Source: Nitrospirota bacterium (GTDB lineage Bacteria; Nitrospirota; Thermodesulfovibrionia; Thermodesulfovibrionales; SM23-35). Taken from it: DNA of 64,000 nt. The notes beneath the pieces were generated by a model. It saw only the letters and a list, made by a program, of their open reading frames with translations. It was not told the origin of the DNA and searched no databases. Made by a program: the position numbers and the translations under genes. The stretch spans positions 62,001 through 126,000 of the forward strand of contig JBFMCL010000002.1 of assembly GCA_040754395.1 (NCBI GenBank). Direction: 5' to 3'. Positions 36,231 through 45,015 of this stretch are shown here, in pieces (position 1 is the stretch's first letter; the number at the start of each line of letters is the position of its first letter).

Positions 36231-37844
36231 TTATTGGATATTCACCGTCGAATTTACACTCTGCCCGAGTGAATCAACGACTATGATATTAAATGTTGCA
36301 GTCCAGCCGGTAAAGCTTGTGAACCTTACGGTAAAGACCGCCTGATTTGTGCCGGCGGTTCCGACTTCCGCTCCATTCGCCGTTATGCTCTGATCAATGA
36401 ACGTCAGAAGTGTGTAGTACACAGTGTATGGGGCAACCCCGCCAGACACAAAATACTGCACGTCGACATCGAATGGGATAGCATTTCCTATTGCAAATGA
36501 AGTAGGCGTAATCGAAAGTGTCGATGTCGGCACCGTAATTGTCAGAGTCGCTGTCTTTGTGGTTCCGGTAGCATCTCTTACTGTCAGTGTAACCGTGCCC
36601 GCAGACGTAAACGCAGGGATAGTTACAATGAATGAATCCCCGCTTGCGGCAACATTCCAGGTCCCATCGCCTGGGGCTGAGTCATAGGCAATCGCAGCAT
36701 TGCTTGAAGTGACCGTATAGGGAGCAACCCCGCTGTATATCGTGTAGGAGACTGTGCCGCCCGCAATACCGTCAATCGTCTGCGCACCCGGAAGGACAGT
36801 CAGTGCGGTGGTTACCAATACATCGGTCGTTGCGCTGACTCCGCCCGATGTCGCAGTGATTGTGCACGTGCCTTCTGATGAAGTTCCGGTATACTCAGCG
36901 TTCGCCACGCCATTTGCAGTCTGCGCAAAGGGGGTCACCGTTCCGCATGAAGCAATATAACTTACTGAAGTTCCGTCGGGAGCCGGACCGCCTGTGTTCA
37001 ACACCACTGAAGCGGTGATGTCAGACGTGTCTTCAGGCTCAAGAACAGAAGGATTGGCAGTGACATTCACATTACTCACGACAACCGGCAGAAGGAACAA
37101 CGATACAAGATTGGCAGCACCATTGTCCGCAGTCGCAGTGATGTTCAGAATCGTCCCGAGATTTCTGACCGCCGCAGGGTCCACCTGCACCAATACGGTT
37201 GTTTCCCCGTTCGCATTTGTGGTGCCGGTGCTCCCCAGAGGGAAGGAAGCCTCTGAACTGTCTGCCCCGAAAGTAACAGATGTCAGTGCAGCACGCTGAC
37301 CGAACCGGTTGAAGACCGTTGCCCGCACAACCACCTGATTATCATTCGCGTTCTCAAAGAGCGTCAGATCACCCGGCTCATTATATATGCCGTCATTATC
37401 TCCGTCTACATCAAGCGTCATGAAAGGCTGAAGGTTAAGGGTTGTCGCAAAGAAGACAGTCTTTCTGTCCCGGACGATAGCCACTCCCTTATTGACCTCT
37501 GCCTGAATTGTGGCAAACCCCTGGACCGTAGACTTAAGGGTTACTGTTGCTATCCCGATATCGTTTGTTTTTGCAGATGTTGATGAGAGAACACCTATCG
37601 GTGAAAGGTTGGTAAATCTCACTGCAAGACGCCTGACCGGATTGCCGTTCCCGTCCAGGACCTTCGCATGCAGTGTTATCACCGTATTCGTTTGGGCGAT
37701 AAAGTGAGAAGGCAATAACTGAACGATCGATGGTTTCCCGGGGTTTTCCCCTGCAGGAGAATTTGAAGAACCGGCTCCGCCGCCGCAATTGAGTGTACTG
37801 AGAGTCAAAGCCAGCAAAGTCAGTAATATGAAAAATTTTTTCAT
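36231..37844 (-). CDS. Ig-like (Big1-type) repeat lipoprotein
   Basis: The 537-residue protein begins MKKFFILLTLLALTLSTLNC followed by GGG, a lipoprotein-type signal with a somewhat poor lipobox. The body is beta-rich: a Big1/invasin-like domain at ~40-130 (VLDGNGNPVRRLAVRFTNLS), a second at ~150-260, and further Ig-like repeats with TLTV/TATLTITV strands to the end. It looks like a surface or periplasmic adhesion or scaffold protein. GGAGGAAGAG precedes the ATG at 37844; upstream in-frame codons have no similarity. It lies 16 bp after another lipoprotein gene. Confidence 0.8.
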   Translation of the reverse strand: MKKFFILLTLLALTLSTLNCGGGAGSSNSPAGENPGKPSIVQLLPSHFIAQTNTVITLHAKVLDGNGNPVRRLAVRFTNLSPIGVLSSTSAKTNDIGIATVTLKSTVQGFATIQAEVNKGVAIVRDRKTVFFATTLNLQPFMTLDVDGDNDGIYNEPGDLTLFENANDNQVVVRATVFNRFGQRAALTSVTFGADSSEASFPLGSTGTTNANGETTVLVQVDPAAVRNLGTILNITATADNGAANLVSLFLLPVVVSNVNVTANPSVLEPEDTSDITASVVLNTGGPAPDGTSVSYIASCGTVTPFAQTANGVANAEYTGTSSEGTCTITATSGGVSATTDVLVTTALTVLPGAQTIDGIAGGTVSYTIYSGVAPYTVTSSNAAIAYDSAPGDGTWNVAASGDSFIVTIPAFTSAGTVTLTVRDATGTTKTATLTITVPTSTLSITPTSFAIGNAIPFDVDVQYFVSGGVAPYTVYYTLLTFIDQSITANGAEVGTAGTNQAVFTVRFTSFTGWTATFNIIVVDSLGQSVNSTVNIQ

Positions 37845-37860
37845 CTCTTCCTCCAAATAA

Positions 37861-38499
37861 TTAATCACAATAATCGAACCAGCCGATCTGGAAGTCTGTT
37901 TGAGTCTTGAAAGAGAATTTGGTTCCGTATTCATTCTTGCCTTCAAACGTATATACTGCCGTATAGTTGTTGATATACGCGAGTCCGTGATTGAACTGCC
38001 CGGATAGGACATCGTCGTAATACTTCTCTTTTCTGAGCAGATCAACGAAGATAACGGTATCCTGCACAGAGGTAATACCGCTTCCCGAAGGAGCCGGAAT
38101 CACGATTGTTTTGTACCGTGTGTCATGTTCGATCGGCGGGGCACCGATGGAGTCTGTTGAACGCTTGTATTCGACCGTATATTTTTCGACATAGAGGTTT
38201 CCTGCCTTGAAGGTTGCATTCGGATTCAGGAGTCTTGCCTCCATTGTTATGATTGCAGAGTGGTCAGTAAAACTTTCGAATACCGGCGGCGGACCCGGTT
38301 CACAGATATCCTGTACCACATCAACCGAATAGGTATTCTCTCCCAGATACTGGGGCACAACCGTTGCCTGCACCTGGACACCGGTATCCTCACTGCCGCG
38401 GCTTCCGGGTGACCCCGGTCCACCTCCACCGCACCCCCAGAAAAGGATACTGAGCAGCATACAGCATACAGCAAACGATACACTATGACGTCTTTTCAT
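37861..38499 (-). CDS. Lipoprotein of unknown function, 212 aa
   Basis: The start MKRRHSVSFAVCCMLLSILFWGC with following GGGG is a lipoprotein signal. The mature part is beta-strand rich and has no family I recognise; it contains a Tyr-rich section and conserved-looking Cys near both ends. AGGGGG lies five bases before the ATG at 38499. It sits between pilQ and the Ig-like gene on the same strand, so a link to pilus or secretion surface structures is possible. Confidence 0.7.
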   Translation of the reverse strand: MKRRHSVSFAVCCMLLSILFWGCGGGGPGSPGSRGSEDTGVQVQATVVPQYLGENTYSVDVVQDICEPGPPPVFESFTDHSAIITMEARLLNPNATFKAGNLYVEKYTVEYKRSTDSIGAPPIEHDTRYKTIVIPAPSGSGITSVQDTVIFVDLLRKEKYYDDVLSGQFNHGLAYINNYTAVYTFEGKNEYGTKFSFKTQTDFQIGWFDYCD

Positions 38500-38551
38500 C
38501 TTGCCCCCTGTCTTCATATTGATATCCTCTTTAATAGTCTCTTTTATGTCT

Positions 38552-40804
38552 TTATGATTTTGTGACGATCCTTGGCGTAATGAATATCAGGAGTTCGCTT
38601 GTGCTTGATGTCTCCTTGTTACTTTTAAAAAGCCTTCCCAGAATGGGGATCTTCATTAACCCCGGAACTCCTGTCTCTGATTCATTCGTCGTGATTTTGT
38701 ACATCCCGCCGATAACAATTGTTTCTCCGTCTTTTATGATGACATTGGTGTTCGCCTCTTTTTTATCGGTGCCCGGAACACCTTCCACTGAGGGGACCGT
38801 CGGATCGAGTTCCTCCTTCTTGATTTCTATGGACATCCCGATTGACTTGTCAGGAGTAATATGAGGAGTCACCACCAATTCCAGCGTAACATCCTTGAAC
38901 TCTGTCGAGATTGTTCCCTCTGTGGTCAGCTTCCTTACAGGGATGCTCTTGCCCTGCAGAATCTTTGCCTTGCCATTGTCCACTGTAAGTATCTTCGGAT
39001 TTGAGATGACCTTCAGGTTCCCTACTGATGCAATAGCAGAAAGCTGCAGGTCAAGACCGATAGTCCGCGCCGGATCGATAATTCCGAAAGTAAATCCGGA
39101 GCCGGACAGGGGACCTACCCCTTTCGCCGGAAAGTCCACAAGATAATTCCCTCCACTAAATGCGCCTGGTGCAGTAAGCGGAACTCCTGACAACCCGCCT
39201 ATTGAAGCAAGAGTATTAGTCGATTGAAGGTTCATTCCCCACTGTATACCGAGTTCATGCTCGTTGCTGGTATTGACCTCAACAATCCTCGCCTCTATCA
39301 AGACCTGGGGAGTCGGTCTGTCGAGTGTTTCAAGAAGGTTTTCTACCTCCAGAAACACTGATGCGATATCCTTCACGAGCATACTGCTCGTGCGTCTGTC
39401 AACACTGAGACTTCCCCTCGGTGTGAGAATCTTGGAGTTGCGTATGGCTGCTTCTACAACTGTGACATCCGCATAGCTTATCGGAAACATCTTTGTTTCA
39501 AGCGGCTCCGCCTTTACAAGGGCGTCAAGCGCCTTTGCCTTTTCTTCGCTTTCCTTCGCGAATATAATATGCGGGGCGATCCTTATGATATTTCCCTCAA
39601 TCGATTTGTCGAGGCTGAAGGTTTTCAGGATTGTGTCGAGGGCCTGATTCCACGGAACATCCCTGAACTTCATCGTAGCCTTGCCCTTTACATCGGGATG
39701 GACAAAAAGGTTGCACCCGCTTATGTCGGCAAACAGCCTGAATATCGGAACAATTTCCTGGTCCTGAAAATCAAAATTGACTGTCTCTCTCCCCTCGAGG
39801 AATGCCTGGCATTTCCCTTCTGCAGGAACCCGGGGCTTCGTTGCCGAAGGTTCCGGTACATCCTCAGTATCTGGCTCCGTCATTTCGGCTGCCGCTGATG
39901 TCGAGAGCTTCATTCCGGGTCTGGTCAAGGTTACGACAATCGAGTCGCCAATTGCCGCGACATCAAAATTTGTCCTCTCTTTCAGGTCAAGGACGAGCCT
40001 GACCATCTCATCATGTTTACCCTGGCGGATCCCCTTCACCGGTGAAACGACTGAGGATGGCATCGGTGCTTTCATCATGACATTGGGGATATCGATAACA
40101 AGACGGTCATCCAGGGGAAACACATTCGGAATCATTGTACCATTCCCCTTAATCAAAACCTTCACCGCTTCTTCGGAGGTATCGAAAGAAATATCTGATA
40201 TCTCGGTTGCCTTTGGAAACTGCGGCTGGGCATGTCCAGGATTGTTGTGCCCTGCAGCCATTACTGTTTCTTTGCGCAATAAATCTGCAACTTTGATTTC
40301 ACTGGCTGTATCCGCTGCACTGCCTTGAGAAGTGTCCTCTTTTATCAGTACTGTCAGCACATTGTTGTTGTATTCCTGTTCAACAAATGAGGGGTTCTGG
40401 AGCAGGATTTCGAGCCGTCCGAGGAGAGCGGGAGACTCAATCTGCAGGGGGACGATTTCTGTTATCCCGGCCTTGTGGGATACAATCTTTTGATTGAACG
40501 TTCCGATGCTCACCACAGGAAGATCTATGACCAGTCGGTACGGGTCTCCAGGTTTGTAAATGGTATAAATGAATGGTTCGTTCGCAGTGACTGTTATCTG
40601 ATTATCCAGGATGTCAATGCCTGTAATGACCGTGGTATGACGGGATTGCAGTGCGTCTCTTTCACTCCCTGTTGTCGCACATCCCCAGAATGTACACAAA
40701 GAGCTCAGGATAATCACATATGCACAGCATATCATGATGTTCCGGAAACTCAGCAGGCCTTTATTCAATAATTCATATCTCCTGGTTTTTCGTTTCTGAT
40801 TCAT
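38552..40804 (-). CDS. pilQ: Type IV pilus secretin PilQ
   Basis: A 750-residue secretin: N-terminal membrane/signal segment (~20-42), two AMIN domains (~60-150, ~195-290), an STN/N0 domain (~345-410, VNFDFQDQEIVPIFRLFADISGCNL) and the secretin core ending LLIFITPRIVTKS. AMIN domains mark it as PilQ rather than GspD. Its start overlaps pilP by 4 bases; it ends the pilMNOPQ operon. Confidence 0.95.
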   Translation of the reverse strand: MNQKRKTRRYELLNKGLLSFRNIMICCAYVIILSSLCTFWGCATTGSERDALQSRHTTVITGIDILDNQITVTANEPFIYTIYKPGDPYRLVIDLPVVSIGTFNQKIVSHKAGITEIVPLQIESPALLGRLEILLQNPSFVEQEYNNNVLTVLIKEDTSQGSAADTASEIKVADLLRKETVMAAGHNNPGHAQPQFPKATEISDISFDTSEEAVKVLIKGNGTMIPNVFPLDDRLVIDIPNVMMKAPMPSSVVSPVKGIRQGKHDEMVRLVLDLKERTNFDVAAIGDSIVVTLTRPGMKLSTSAAAEMTEPDTEDVPEPSATKPRVPAEGKCQAFLEGRETVNFDFQDQEIVPIFRLFADISGCNLFVHPDVKGKATMKFRDVPWNQALDTILKTFSLDKSIEGNIIRIAPHIIFAKESEEKAKALDALVKAEPLETKMFPISYADVTVVEAAIRNSKILTPRGSLSVDRRTSSMLVKDIASVFLEVENLLETLDRPTPQVLIEARIVEVNTSNEHELGIQWGMNLQSTNTLASIGGLSGVPLTAPGAFSGGNYLVDFPAKGVGPLSGSGFTFGIIDPARTIGLDLQLSAIASVGNLKVISNPKILTVDNGKAKILQGKSIPVRKLTTEGTISTEFKDVTLELVVTPHITPDKSIGMSIEIKKEELDPTVPSVEGVPGTDKKEANTNVIIKDGETIVIGGMYKITTNESETGVPGLMKIPILGRLFKSNKETSSTSELLIFITPRIVTKS

Positions 40805-41319
40805 TCTTCTTCCCCCTTGTGGAGTTTCAATATCGAATCCCTTGGCTTTATTTCACCCCTGTAATCCTTGATATATTCCCTGATAACGACCCTGTCCTGT
40901 GTAATCTTTTCGACCTTCCCCCCCTGCAGCCCCATAATCATGCCTTCCGTTATCGTATAGGTTTTTTTGTCAGGCAACCGGATAAGGGCAAAATATTTGT
41001 CATTTTTCCAGGCGATCGCCATCAGATGTATCTCATCAAGGTCGTAACTCTCGAAAGGGCTGGCTCCCTTCTTTTTTGCCGGTTTCTGTTTTGGCAATAC
41101 AAGAGAGAGAAAAGGATCCCGCCTGCCTCTCGCATCATACGCATATCCTTCAGGAACAACCGGCTTTTCTTCTTCTGCAGGAATTGCTTCCTTAACTTCA
41201 GCAGGCTTAACCTGCCCGGCCTGCGGCTTCTTTGCAGGCTGCTGATCCTTGCCGCAGGCGCAGAGAGAGAACCCGATGAAGAGGCATACCATGATGAGCG
41301 CAATCGTCAGCCTTTTCAT
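40801..41319 (-). CDS. pilP: Type IV pilus lipoprotein PilP
   Basis: A 172-residue lipoprotein (signal ending SLCAC). The motif YDARGRRDPFLSLV followed by a beta domain with LMAIAWKNDKYFALIRLPDKKTY is the PilP core that binds PilQ. Starts and stops overlap pilO and pilQ. Confidence 0.93.
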   Translation of the reverse strand: MKRLTIALIMVCLFIGFSLCACGKDQQPAKKPQAGQVKPAEVKEAIPAEEEKPVVPEGYAYDARGRRDPFLSLVLPKQKPAKKKGASPFESYDLDEIHLMAIAWKNDKYFALIRLPDKKTYTITEGMIMGLQGGKVEKITQDRVVIREYIKDYRGEIKPRDSILKLHKGEEE

Positions 41320-41948
41320 TGCGCCCCGCCTCCACCTTGCTGAGGTGTGGTATCTTTCTTTGTCGGATCGGCTTCCTCGACTGCGGAAAAAGTGGTTGCA
41401 TTGAAGGATATTCTGACATCCGCGCTTACCTTTTCCGGTTTCGGATCACTGAGCCTGATGTCAGAAATATTTACGATCCTGGTCAGTTTGGTGAGGCTGC
41501 TGAAGAAATACCCAAGGCTGTGATAACTTCCCAATAGCTCGACTTTTACAGGTATTTCATACACGATACCGCTCGGGTGCGTCTTTTTCTGCTCAGGTCT
41601 CCAGAGTGCCACCTTAAGGCCTGACCGTATGCACAGGTCAGAAACCTGTTTGAGCAGCGACGAGACCTCCTTTTCCTCCGGGAGCTGTTGCTTCAGCTCA
41701 TGCAGCCTTTTCCTCAGTTTCTCATTCTCCAGTGTCAGTTCAGGCAGTTTTTCAGCCTTTGCCTGGTTTTTCGCAATTTCATTTTCCTGGGCCGCTATTT
41801 TCACCTCAAGGGCCTTGATCTCTTCCCGTGCAGGAGAAATAAAGATAAGATATCCCGCAATGACAATGATCAGGGCAGGAATGCAGGATATCAGTATTTT
41901 CCCGTATAACGGCAATGCCTTAAAGTTTATATCGAGTTTCAGGGCCAT
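41316..41948 (-). CDS. pilO: Type IV pilus inner-membrane protein PilO
   Basis: A 210-residue protein with one membrane helix (~18-38), a coiled coil (~45-95) and a ferredoxin-like periplasmic domain (VKVELLGSYHSLGYFFSSL is the PilO signature). It pairs with PilN. It overlaps pilP by 4 bases. Confidence 0.94.
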   Translation of the reverse strand: MALKLDINFKALPLYGKILISCIPALIIVIAGYLIFISPAREEIKALEVKIAAQENEIAKNQAKAEKLPELTLENEKLRKRLHELKQQLPEEKEVSSLLKQVSDLCIRSGLKVALWRPEQKKTHPSGIVYEIPVKVELLGSYHSLGYFFSSLTKLTRIVNISDIRLSDPKPEKVSADVRISFNATTFSAVEEADPTKKDTTPQQGGGGAQ

Positions 41949-41949
41949 G

Positions 41950-42489
41950 CTATGCCTTAATCTTAAATGTTAACTTAAAAGAATATACAGGAATCTGTTC
42001 GAGTGCCTCACTCTTTGATTCCTGCAGGTACACCTCGGCAAACATCTGTGAATTCTTTATGTTGTCAACATAGGTAACGATATCGGTGTTTGTAAAGCCG
42101 AACCCGTCAAGATTTATATTCCCCCCCGCAAATGTCATGCCGCGCAGCCAAACCCCGTTCGGCATCAGCGAACTGACTTCATCAAGGATCTTAACGGGAA
42201 CACTCTTGTTCTTGCTGAGTTGCTCGATCAGATCGCTCCGATCCCTGAAGTCTTTGTTGCGTTTCTCAAAATCCTCAACCGCCTTTATCTTTTCCTTGAG
42301 CTCCGCTATCTTTTTTTCATTGGCTGCAAACTGATTCTTTTTTGCAGAAAGCCGCGAGGTAAAGAAAAAAGCGAGGTACGCTGTTATGATACATATGACG
42401 AGCGTCCCGAGAACAGCCCCAATCAGAAAAGACGGCAGAGGCTTGGCCTTCTTTTTCCTCTTCACCGGCAAGAGATTGACTTTTATCAT
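41950..42489 (-). CDS. pilN: Type IV pilus inner-membrane protein PilN
   Basis: A 179-residue bitopic protein; the N-terminus MIKVNLLPVKRKKK is the conserved motif that docks into PilM, followed by a membrane helix (~22-45) and a periplasmic domain. It overlaps pilM by 4 bases. Confidence 0.95.
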   Translation of the reverse strand: MIKVNLLPVKRKKKAKPLPSFLIGAVLGTLVICIITAYLAFFFTSRLSAKKNQFAANEKKIAELKEKIKAVEDFEKRNKDFRDRSDLIEQLSKNKSVPVKILDEVSSLMPNGVWLRGMTFAGGNINLDGFGFTNTDIVTYVDNIKNSQMFAEVYLQESKSEALEQIPVYSFKLTFKIKA

Positions 42490-43523
42490 CTGTCTCCTGA
42501 CCTCCTCAGGGCAAGTCCTGCAGCGATAGCCGCAATCGGCGCCATTTCCTCAAGATATGTCGGATCAAATTTTTTGGGTATCCTGATATTCTTGAAAGGC
42601 TGCATGATTTTCGTCTCAACCCCTATTTTTTCCGCAATAAGTTTCGGAAAATCTTTTATCAGCGCACAGCCTCCGCTCAGTATTATTTCGTTGATTTCCT
42701 CATGAAAGTACTCAAGCGAGCGATTCACCTCGCCAATGATTTCTTCGGATGCCAGTTCCATGACCGAATATGCGTCCTGTGAAGCGATATTTTCCACCGC
42801 TTCTCCCTTTTTAAGTCTTTCGGCAACATCATATGTCAGATTGAATTCCCGCTGAAGCACTTCGGTGTGCAGATTGCTCCCGACCGCGCTGTCCCTCGTA
42901 AAGACAGATATGCCCCCTTTCAGGATATTCATATTGATCGTGCTTGCGCCGATATTTACGAGTGCGATATTCTTGTGCGGTTCGATTTCATAATTGATCT
43001 CATAGATATTCTCGAGTGCAAACGAATTCACGTCAACGATCTGGCAGTTAAACCCGGCCTCTTTGACCACGGTGATGTATTCATTGATGATGTCTTTTTT
43101 TACCGCGACAAGTATGACATCCATCTGCCCGGGTTCTTCCTTCGGCCCGAGTATCTGGAAGTCCAGGTTGACGTCTTCAATGTCAAAAGGGATATACTGT
43201 TCTGCCTCAAATTTTATCGATTCGGACAGTTCTTCTTCTGTCATGTCAGGAAGCGCAACCCTTTTGATGATGACAGAGGAATGCCCTGCGATGCTGATGG
43301 TAACGTCTTTAGTCTTTATCTTTGCCTTTCTCGAAAGTTCCTTCAGGGAATCGACAAGGCGAAGGGAATCGATGATCGAACCATCAACAATCAGTTCGGG
43401 GGGGAGAGGGATCATGTCAAACAGCTCGAGTTCGTACCCGCCCTTGGTATCCTTAAGCTGCACAGCCTTCAGATAACCCGAGCCGATATCTAAGCCAATG
43501 GAACTTTTCGCACCAAAGAGCAT
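42486..43523 (-). CDS. pilM: Type IV pilus actin-like protein PilM
   Basis: A 345-residue actin/FtsA-fold cytoplasmic protein (SSIGLDIGSGYLKAVQL, VNIGAST, ILSGGCALI). It binds PilN and connects the platform with the motor ATPases. First gene of pilMNOPQ; motor ATPases and pilins are not in the window. The ATG has no ribosome site and coincides with the predicted transcription start. Confidence 0.95.
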   Translation of the reverse strand: MLFGAKSSIGLDIGSGYLKAVQLKDTKGGYELELFDMIPLPPELIVDGSIIDSLRLVDSLKELSRKAKIKTKDVTISIAGHSSVIIKRVALPDMTEEELSESIKFEAEQYIPFDIEDVNLDFQILGPKEEPGQMDVILVAVKKDIINEYITVVKEAGFNCQIVDVNSFALENIYEINYEIEPHKNIALVNIGASTINMNILKGGISVFTRDSAVGSNLHTEVLQREFNLTYDVAERLKKGEAVENIASQDAYSVMELASEEIIGEVNRSLEYFHEEINEIILSGGCALIKDFPKLIAEKIGVETKIMQPFKNIRIPKKFDPTYLEEMAPIAAIAAGLALRRSGDR

Positions 43524-43529
43524 AGCATA

Positions 43530-43558
43530 TGATTACCAGAAAAAATATGTCTTGTCAA
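43530..43558 (-). promoter_or_regulatory. pilM operon promoter
   Basis: On the minus strand TTGACA (43553-43558), 17 bases, TAATCA (43530-43535); the ATG at 43523 follows after six bases. Confidence 0.65.
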
Positions 43559-43616
43559 GTTTTTTTTAATCTTAATAGGCAGATGGAGGGCAAATATTAA
43601 TAAATTAGTTTAAGTT

Positions 43617-43632
43617 TGTGACCCAGATCACA
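43617..43632. promoter_or_regulatory. CRP/FNR-family binding site upstream of pilM
   Basis: TGTGA and TCACA half-sites are separated by six bases, a perfect match to the CRP consensus half-sites. The centre is about 101 bases upstream of the predicted pilM transcription start and lies between truB and pilM. No CRP-type gene is in the window. Confidence 0.5.
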
Positions 43633-43668
43633 AAATAAAAACAAACATTGTGGAACGGAACAGCAGGT

Positions 43669-44580
43669 TCAGGTTATCACAGAGGAATCAAGTAACCGCT
43701 CTATCTTTACAGTACCATTTTCAATTTTTCCTATTCCAAACAGCCGCTTATCAGGGGTCTTGAGTCTGACATAACCATTTGTTGAATATTCCCTTCCTTC
43801 CTCTTCCCATCTGAGAAAAGAGTAACTGTCCGTGGTCAGCGGGAATGATACGCCGTTTCTGGCTTTGCGGAAAGACTCTTCGGTGAGGACTATTTCTCCG
43901 AGATGCGAGAGGGCATCGTCCATGGACAGGAATGCCCGGTCTGTGTGCAGCAGATCCCCCATGGGCACAGAATCCTCCAGCCTGAAACGTCCTGTTTTTG
44001 TCCGCTGTAATGCAACCATATGCGCGCCTGTTCCGAGAGCGTTGCCGATATCATCGCACAATGTCCGGATATAGGTCCCTTTGGAACAGCCAACTCTCAG
44101 CTCAACATATGGCAGGGTGAAACCAGTGAGGGAGATGCTGCTGATATGCACTGACCTTGCAGGTCTGTCAATGCTGATCCCCTTTCGTGCGAGCTTGTAA
44201 AGCGGTTTCCCGCCGACCTTGACCGCAGAAAACATCGGGGGCGTCTGTTCAATATTACCCTGAAAACTCTTCAGAATGCGATGCAGATCCTTCTCTCCGA
44301 CAGCCTGGAAGTCTCTTGTTTCGAGTGTCCTGCCTGTTGAATCGAACGTATCGGTTCTTTCGCCGAGTTTCAACCGGACATGATACTCCTTTTCGAGGTC
44401 CGATAAAAAACGCGTGATCTTCGTTGCCTCGTTCAGACATACGAGAAGCACACCTGTCGCTATCGGGTCGAGCGTGCCGGCATGCCCTGCTTTCTTCGCA
44501 GAGAACAGTTTCTTCACCCGAAGGACAGCCTGCTGTGAAGAGATATTTTCAGGTTTATTTAAATTGATGACGATATTCAT
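43669..44580 (-). CDS. truB: tRNA pseudouridine-55 synthase
   Basis: The 303-residue enzyme makes the T-loop pseudouridine. The catalytic aspartate is in GHAGTLDPIATGVL; the PPMFSAVKVGGKPLY and SKGTYIRTLCDDIG motifs and a C-terminal PUA-like domain are present. It lies 2 bp from tRNA-Arg on the same strand. Confidence 0.96.
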   Translation of the reverse strand: MNIVINLNKPENISSQQAVLRVKKLFSAKKAGHAGTLDPIATGVLLVCLNEATKITRFLSDLEKEYHVRLKLGERTDTFDSTGRTLETRDFQAVGEKDLHRILKSFQGNIEQTPPMFSAVKVGGKPLYKLARKGISIDRPARSVHISSISLTGFTLPYVELRVGCSKGTYIRTLCDDIGNALGTGAHMVALQRTKTGRFRLEDSVPMGDLLHTDRAFLSMDDALSHLGEIVLTEESFRKARNGVSFPLTTDSYSFLRWEEEGREYSTNGYVRLKTPDKRLFGIGKIENGTVKIERLLDSSVIT

Positions 44581-44582
44581 AG

Positions 44583-44659
44583 TGGCGCGCCCAGGAGGAT
44601 TTGAACCCCCGACCTGCGGATTCGTAGTCCGACGCTCTATCCAGCTGAGCTATGGGCGC
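44583..44659 (-). tRNA. tRNA-Arg (anticodon ACG)
   Basis: Acceptor GCGCCCA/TGGGCGC, anticodon loop CTACGAA and a T arm with the TTCAAAT loop are visible; CCA is encoded. The top pair of the anticodon stem is a mismatch (T/C). The A of the anticodon would be deaminated to inosine. Confidence 0.95.
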
Positions 44660-45015
44660 ATATGGTTTGCATGTATTGTAACATGTCGCTCCGGAGAATC
44701 GTGAAATAATTCTGGGATTGAATTCCGCTGCAGGTTTTACCGTGATAATGCACAGGTAACCCTGGGGGAATGCAGGAGTACAGATAGTGCAGCCTTCGTG
44801 CGTCTGATAGCGAGTTTTGAAAATGAATGCTGATTGTCTGCAATATTGGCAAAATTTTTTGTATGCTAATATATATTAAGCAAAAAGATAAATTTCCAGG
44901 ATATATTCAAACAGTGAGAATCCCGGGAATTTTTCGATGTATTGAGAATTAATTGCTCCAGTTGTTCCCGGTGGTTTAATGCTATTGCTGGGAGTAATCA
45001 TCTTACAGGGCACAG
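44660..45015. other. Intergenic stretch before the hybrid kinase
   Basis: No gene is supported. A possible plus-strand promoter is TTGGCA (44847-44852) with TATATA at 44871-44876, leaving a leader of about 130 bases before the kinase start. Confidence 0.4.

Noticed and set aside
37845-38045. Longer N-terminus for the Ig-like lipoprotein
   Set aside because: The extension overlaps the preceding lipoprotein gene, while GGAGGAAGAG lies directly before ATG 37844, which begins a signal peptide.
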